Of a DNA stretch of 64,000 nucleotides, positions 58,440 to 64,000 are shown piece by piece (position 1 is the first letter of the stretch; each line of letters opens with the position of its first letter). The notes below the pieces were generated by a model, which made no database searches, had not been told where the DNA came from, and was given only the letters and a program-made list of their open reading frames with translations. The DNA lies in NCBI GenBank assembly GCA_037501455.1, contig CM074855.1, positions 30,289,001 to 30,353,000 of the forward strand, given 5' to 3'. This stretch comes from Lantana camara (taxonomy: Eukaryota; Streptophyta; Magnoliopsida; Lamiales; Verbenaceae). The position numbers and the translations under genes are program-made.

Positions 58440-60701
58440 TTCAAAACACGTAGAGAATCACAGAATCTACGACCTAAATGGTAAAACAGAGAACTAGTGA
58501 GCATGCTGAATTATAACGATATACAAAAGATAAGGTCTTTAATCTAATGTAGCTCCCACTGTTTTTCAAAGATCTAGAATTCCCAAAGATCTAAGAGGAA
58601 CACGTTTCCCAATGGGTACCAAGATCCTAGGCATTTTACCTCGAACCCACGACTCGCGGACATTCTAAGTAAGAACCCTAGGTAGGTACAACTTACCAAT
58701 TCTAACACCTTTAGAACTCTTAGTAATTGTTTTTGCATCACCTATCTTTCAATATGGACCCACGACTCGTGCGACATCCATATTTACTTAGGCGTTAAGC
58801 CAGACCCATCAATCATAAGATCATGACCAAAACTTAGTTCGAACGACCCACGACTCGCGGACATCGCCCTTGCTAAAATTGACCATGAAATATTGATCAT
58901 TTAAAATGATCAATTAGGTAACTAAGAACTAATAAGCTCCACTAGCTATCCCACGACTCGCGGACAATAACTAGCTTTACTTACTAAACTTAAAACCTAT
59001 TGATGGAATGCTAGGAATTTAATTCAAAATTTGCATCTCGAATTAAACACCTATTTGTTCGAAATTAGCTTAATATTTAATGGGAATTTTTCGAATCAAC
59101 CAGAGAGTTGTCCGGTTCGACCTCGCCAACATATATGTTATCCAATTTTATTAGTCTTGATTAATGCAAGTACACTTAAATGCATTTCAAACAAGCACAT
59201 AAACAGATAACATGTCCTAGCATGATACTAACATGTAATGATCATGGGTTCTACCTATCTTATGCGTGATATGTGGGAGCCACTCCACAATCACTAGTTC
59301 TAACATACATGCCACATAAACAGTTCAAATCACATAAGGGAAAGCGGTAACAAAATACGAGCCCTATCTCTATTACATTTAACAATTGAGATTCCCCTCC
59401 TTAACATTTTGAGGGGTCTTCACTTATGGCCTCCTTGTTACTTGAATGTGGTCCATCTTACTCCTTGGGTGCATTGTCTCCAAAATGAAAATAAAACCTC
59501 ACCACCTATCTCTACTCTCAAATTACAATAAAAAGAAAAACACATAAAGTAATAAGGCTCTATCTTCATATTTGCCTTAGACAATTACAAGGGGCATACC
59601 CCGGCCTCAAAAACAGTAATATGGAAAGTCACATAATAAATCACATAACAGTACGCACATAAGTGAGGCTCCAACCTCAATTGAAAAACGCAACTATAGG
59701 GCTCCAACCCCAATTTAAACCATCCATGTGCATAAATTAAAACCATACATAGATCTAAACCCATGATCACCTAACATGCTTTTGCAAGAATTTAAATTAA
59801 ACCAATAAATTAAAATTCTCGTTTCAAGTCCTAACGACTTAAAACACGACTTAGATGCAATTCTTGTTCAAGAGCCTTTTCTATAAAACCCGAAAAACAA
59901 TGAACTAATAAAATTCCAATTAATTTCTGAAAATTAATAATTTTATTCTTTCAATATTTTCAGAAAATAAAGATTGTAATTTTTCCAAAGTTTAAATCGA
60001 TTAAATTTCTAAAATCCCAATTTAAACAATTATTTCAAAAAATAATTCAAATTTAATACATAAAATTTGTCAGAAAAATTAAACCGGGATTGGATTGGAC
60101 TAAACACGAAAATCAAGATCGCGAAACGAAGGGCCCGGAACGGACTGCACGACCGCCCGAGACCAAGCCCGGCAGACGCGCAGCGCCGCGCACAGCCGGC
60201 AGCGTAAGCTGCCAGCGTGCGCGCATGGCGCGCATCCTTGCCCGCGTCGCGCGCATCGACGGGGCGAGGCGGGCGGCCGTGGCCGGAAGGCTCCCGCGCG
60301 ATTGCGGGAGGATCAAACGGGCGCCTAGGCGCTGGAGGGCGACAGCGGCGGGCAGTCCCGCGCGGTTGCGGGACTGCTGGGCGGGCGGACGCGCGGGCCT
60401 GGCGTGCTACGCCTTAGCACGTCCAGGCTCACGTTTTCGTAACGCGATTTCGTGTTTCGTACTTTTAGTTCAAAAACCAAAACAATCCAAAATTCAAAAA
60501 CACGAATTAAATTAATTTCTATCAAAACGGTTTTCCAAAAACACAATTTAAGAAAACAGTTTCAGAAATTCAAGAAAAATTACAGTTTCGTAATTCAGGC
60601 TTTCTAAAAGAATTTATGAATACCTAATTCGCATCTAAGCCTAAGAATTTCTACCAAATTCAGAATAATTGAGACGAATCAGAAACACGATTAACGAGGT
60701 G
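58440..60701 (-). other. Leader of copia element 2
   Basis: Collinear with the unit 1 leader, including the four-copy motif (58646-58964), until about 59850. It then diverges strongly through the GC island and becomes similar again from about 60580. Confidence 0.75.
60118..60432 (-). repeat. GC-rich hairpin island in copia element 2
   Basis: Same position as the islands at 39467 and 47593, but most of the sequence is not alignable by eye. Shared hairpin word: CTCCCGCGCGATTGCGGGAG (60291-60310) and GTCCCGCGCGGTTGCGGGAC (60354-60373). Confidence 0.8.
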
Positions 60702-60713
60702 GCTTTGATACCA
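60702..60713 (-). other. Primer-binding site, tRNA-Met, element 2
   Basis: Minus-strand TGGTATCAAAGC, one change from the standard TGGTATCAGAGC. Confidence 0.85.
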
Positions 60714-60715
60714 CT

Positions 60716-62661
60716 AGTTGGAAAACACGAATCAGAAAGCAGCGGAATTTAAAAAATTTTCCCAACAAAAGGACCTTGGACTCGCAATCGTGTAACCAAA
60801 TTCGTAAAGATAGAAAACTTACTTTTCTTTTGTTCTTTCTTGAAGCGTTTCAAGCCACCCAAGAACGCTCTTCTCGCGGCTGATCCCCTCTCCTTGGTAA
60901 AGCTCGAATCTTCAAACTTCTAACTTGAAGTCTCTAGAGAAAGTCCACCAACTTGATCACAATCTAACTAGTAAGGATGCTAGTTCTCTAGTTAGTGTTT
61001 AGGCTTAACCTAGGGTTTATTTGATCTTGGAGAAAGGAAGGTGTTTAACACATGAACCAAAAGAATTGTCAATTAGCTCTAAAGGGGAGCATGAGCTCCC
61101 CTATATATAGGAAAAGGGAGAGGGGCGCCGATCCTAATCCTTGTTGGGCAAGGATTTGGTTCCTCTCTCTCCTATTACTTGATCATCAAGTATTTTCCAA
61201 CTTTGACTTTGAATTCTAATTCAAGTCAACTTTTAAGAGAGCTAAAAATATCCAAACTATTTTTGGATAATTTTATACTTTATTTATTATAAAATAAATA
61301 ACTTATTTTATCTAATTAATTAATTCATAATTAATTAACTAGATTATTTTCTCCAAAATTAGACTTTCTTTTTAATTCAAAATTAAACCAAAGTCTATTA
61401 AATAATTAACAAATTAATTATTTAATACATATATATACAATATATATATATATTCACACGTGTGTGACACGTGTCACAGTGACACGTGTCACTCACGTGA
61501 GCCACACGTGTGATTTCACACGTGTGGAACCCTCTTGGCCCGATTAACTCGTTTAATCATTTTCAAGCCTCAACTCATGTAACCAAGTTGTTGTGTGTGA
61601 CCCTCTAGGTTCTCAATTCAATTAGCAGTGACCCTAATTAATTAATTCACTAATTAATTAATCAGTCCACAGATTAAACGACCATAGTCTAGCAACAGGT
61701 GTTTAACCCCTAGCTGAATTGGAATGTTCGGATTCGACAGAACCTTTAAGTCATTGATTCATGCGAGATACAATCCTCCTACTTACTATCTCTCAACCAA
61801 GATCTAGGGCAAGGGAATAATCAGAACCCTAATAATCCGGTCTTAAAGCTAAGTGCATTTCATATCCATTTGATCTCAATCCAAGAAACCCTTTTCTTGA
61901 TGTCTTGATCTACTGCCTTGGCCAAGGACTCCATATGGCATATGAATGACTTACACAATAAGAGGTCACCTTGCAAATGCAAGTGTAGGTCCTTTCTTGA
62001 TTCTCATTCACTTTCATGAATCACTTGTGCAGCCCCAGCATAAGCCTTGAATCAGTTGTCTAATGCGACACCCTTTAAAGCTTATACCTAAGACTACAGA
62101 GTTAACTCATAAAGTGACAAGGAACCTTAAGTCTAAGGATCAATTAATCACATCAAGATATTTCCTAATCTGGAAGTTTCCATTTCCTGAAATAGAAACT
62201 TCCTTTCCCATTTAGGAATGTTCTCACACGGGGCACCTCAGTGAACTTACTTATTAAAGTAAGCACCCTCATGTATCACGCACGTATCAACTATACACTT
62301 TGCACCTCCATGAAACAAGGTGGTCCTTCTTAAGGGCGTGATCCCACAAGCAAGCCTTAGAGGAGTCAGGTTGACACTCCCACTGTCTGTAGGACTCATC
62401 GGCTTGGAGTATTTTACTAATCATGACTTATGTGGTATAGGGCTCGTTTCATGAACCATTTCACCTAAAAGGTAGAGTCCTAAAGTCATCAGGATTAGGG
62501 GAGTTCTCATACATGCACAGCTAAAGTAAACGCATACCAAACAAGAGCATATAAAGAAGTGTTGCCTCAATTCGTTATTTTATTCAAAGATTGTCTGTGA
62601 TTACAATAAGGAAAAGCACAAAGCGGATATACAATCGCCTTTTAGGGCACTATTCCTAACA
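60716..62661 (-). repeat. Copia LTR 5 (5' LTR of element 2)
   Basis: 1946 bp. The terminal TGTTGG (plus view) reads AGTTGG at 60716, so the conserved terminal dinucleotide is lost. Followed by TSD ACTGA (62662-62666). About 1 percent different from LTR 4 by eye. Confidence 0.9.
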
Positions 62662-62666
62662 ACTGA

Positions 62667-63686
62667 TGCCTTGTACTTGTACATCCGGGCCCAAGCAGTG
62701 TTTCTCTTCTCGTTCAGCAAGTCTAGTTCGAGTGCCCGGTTACTTTCGTTGGCCGCGGGCTCGAAATATGCAACATGTGCGGACTCTTGGGCGATTTCAG
62801 CAAGTATCATGGCCTCGGAGCCATAGACCAGGGAGTAGGGGGTCTCCCCTGTTGCCGCTCATGGGGTAGTACGATACGCCTAAAGGGCTCCTTGAAGGTC
62901 TTCAGCCCACTCACCCTTTTTACTCTCGAGCATCGTTTTTTAGGTGCTGGGGTATGGTCCTGTTCGTGACTTCAACTTGACCATTAGCCTGAGGGTGGCC
63001 CACAGAAGTGAAGCGTTGCTCAATGCCAAGCTCTGAACACCACTCTCGAGTGTCAGCGACGATGAATTGAGAGCCATTGTCTGAGATTAGCACCCTCGGG
63101 ATACCATACCGGCAGATGAGGTTTTTCCAAATGAAGTCTCTCACCACCTTGAACGTTATTTTGGCGACTGCCTCAGTCTTTGCCCACTTAGTGAAGTAAT
63201 CCACATCGAGGATCATAAATTTCTTTTGCCCGACCGCCATGGAAGGGGTCCCACTATGTCAATACCCCACTGGTCAAAGGGCCAGGAAACATCGATGGGG
63301 ATCATTTGGGCTGCTGGCAGTTGAGGGATATTGGAGTGGTACTGACACTTAAAGCATCTATTGGAGTAACTGATGGCGTCCTGTAGTACCGAGGGCCAAT
63401 AGAATCCACTCCTTAATACCTTTTTAGCCAGAATTCGGCCGCCAGAATGATTCCCACAGCTCCCGCTATGCACATGCTCAAGCACCTCCTTGGCCTGCGA
63501 GGGTATCAAGCATCTCAACGGCGGGCCTTGAAAAGACCGCTTGAAGAGCCTACCCTCATTGTCAAGCCAGAAATGAAGGGTCTTACTCCTAATTTTCCTT
63601 GCTTCCACCCTGTCGGTGGGACAAATTCCGTCTCTCAAGAATCTGATGATGTCATCAAGCCAGTAAGGCTCGGACGAATCGATCAA
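62667..63686 (-). pseudogene. Tat-type integrase, degenerate
   Basis: Integrase inserts element DNA into the chromosome. On the minus strand: a linker (SSEPYWLDDIIRFLRDG, 63686 on), the H2C2 zinc domain (HVHSGSCGNHSGGR...CFKCQYH), then WGIDIVGPLP. A one-base frameshift near 63230 leads to the DDE core (LDVDYFTKWAKTEA, ISDNGSQF, HPQANGQVEVTNRT). After the stop at 62920 the C-terminal segment continues with two more in-frame stops (GETPYSLVYGSEAM, ANESNRALELDLLNEKR), up to the copia TSD. The wording (RDFIWKNLICRYGIPRVLIS, ELGIEQRFTSVGHPQANGQ) is Tat-lineage. Rest of the tail at 52412-52590. Confidence 0.85.
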
Positions 63687-64000
63687 ATTTACCTCCCCAG
63701 GGTTTCTTTTCGCTTATTAAGGGCTCCTCTATCTTGAGGAACATGACCGTGCGCTCACAAGAGCTTTCCAGGGTAGATGCAAATTTAGAGAGTGAATCAG
63801 CGCGCTCGTTTTCCGCTCACGGGACCTGTAGCAAATGAAATTCCCTGAATTTGGCGATGATTTCCTTTGCTTTCGCTAGATATTGCATCATGGTGGTTTC
63901 TCGAGCCTCATAAGTGCCATCAACCTGACTTGCAATCAACTGGGAGTCAACGTATACTGTGACCCGAGAGGCTCCATTCTGGAGAGCTATTCGGAGCCCT
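63687..64000 (-). pseudogene. Tat-type RNase H domain, partial (continues past window)
   Basis: Minus-strand reading LRIALQNGASRVTVYVDSQL, then DGTYEARETTMMQYL and ADSLSKFAS, is the C-terminal half of the Ty3/gypsy RNase H (conserved YVDSQL and the ENERADSLSK motif with catalytic Asp). One in-frame stop (QVP*AENER) and a frameshift near 63700 before the integrase linker show decay. Reverse transcriptase would lie to the right, outside the window. Confidence 0.8.

Larger units (their letters stand above)
52591..62661 (-). mobile_element. Copia element 2, rearranged
   Basis: Same family as the tandem element, with LTRs 1945 and 1946 bp and TSD ACTGA outside both LTRs. Internal sequence starts normally at the 5' side (PBS, leader, gag, protease, integrase, reverse transcriptase). 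The last 524 bp before the 3' LTR (RNase H and PPT) are replaced by 526 bp of the Tat flank. It sits in the integrase region of the Tat-type element. Confidence 0.88.

Overview
This is nuclear DNA of a flowering plant (probably a eudicot) from a repeat-dense, AT-rich intergenic region. I see no intact host gene, tRNA, rRNA or CRISPR array. Nearly every base can be assigned to nested transposable elements: Ty1/copia, Ty3/gypsy (Athila-type, Tat-type and probable Del/Tekay-type LTRs), a CACTA DNA transposon and a LINE remnant. Boundaries were set by reading LTR ends, terminal inverted repeats, primer-binding sites (PBS) and target-site duplications (TSDs) directly.

Left part (1-24631). A plus-strand copia-type LTR (interrupted by a small Tat-type solo LTR, 22-747) ends where a CACTA element begins (1826-23681, ends CACTACTAGA/TCTAGTAGTG, GCAACCGAA-type subterminal repeats). 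The CACTA shell is only about 5 kb. It is swollen by four insertions: an Athila-type element (1998-10858, TSD AGTAG) and three solo LTRs of one related family (12683-15325, TSD TTATA; 15835-19202, TSD ACAGA; 21433-23301, TSD ATTTT/ACTTT). The shell carries a fragment of a host UFM1 first exon and three phase-compatible exon-like pieces of an unrecognised gene, and no transposase that I can recognise. The Athila-type element has a broken gag and a broken env-like ORF with its own TATA box and leader intron, but no pol. A LINE ORF2 scrap follows.

Middle (24632-30560). A fourth solo LTR of the same family (24632-28101, TSD TAACA), an AT-rich tandem duplication, then the 3' LTR and polypurine tract (PPT) of a minus-strand Tat-type Ty3/gypsy element that extends past the right edge.

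Right part (28913-64000). The Tat-type element has pol on the minus strand (RNase H and integrase visible, all degenerate) and, between pol and its 3' LTR, a plus-strand antisense ORF (Transposase_28-like region plus coiled coil) with its own TATA box and at least one GT-AG intron. Two copia insertions of one family (probably Angela/BARE-like) interrupt it. The first is an LTR-internal-LTR-internal-LTR tandem (31919-50128, unit exactly 8126 bp) inside a single TSD CCCCG. The second (52591-62661, TSD ACTGA) has lost the 3' end of its internal region, which is replaced by a 526-bp second copy of the Tat flank found beyond its other LTR.

The most unusual signals are the rearranged copia copies, the arrays of short palindromes with a near-constant CGGGCG-type core and element-specific arms in several unrelated LTRs, and the two Ty3/gypsy accessory ORFs that each look like small genes with promoter and intron. 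I cannot tell from sequence alone which of these have been described before.
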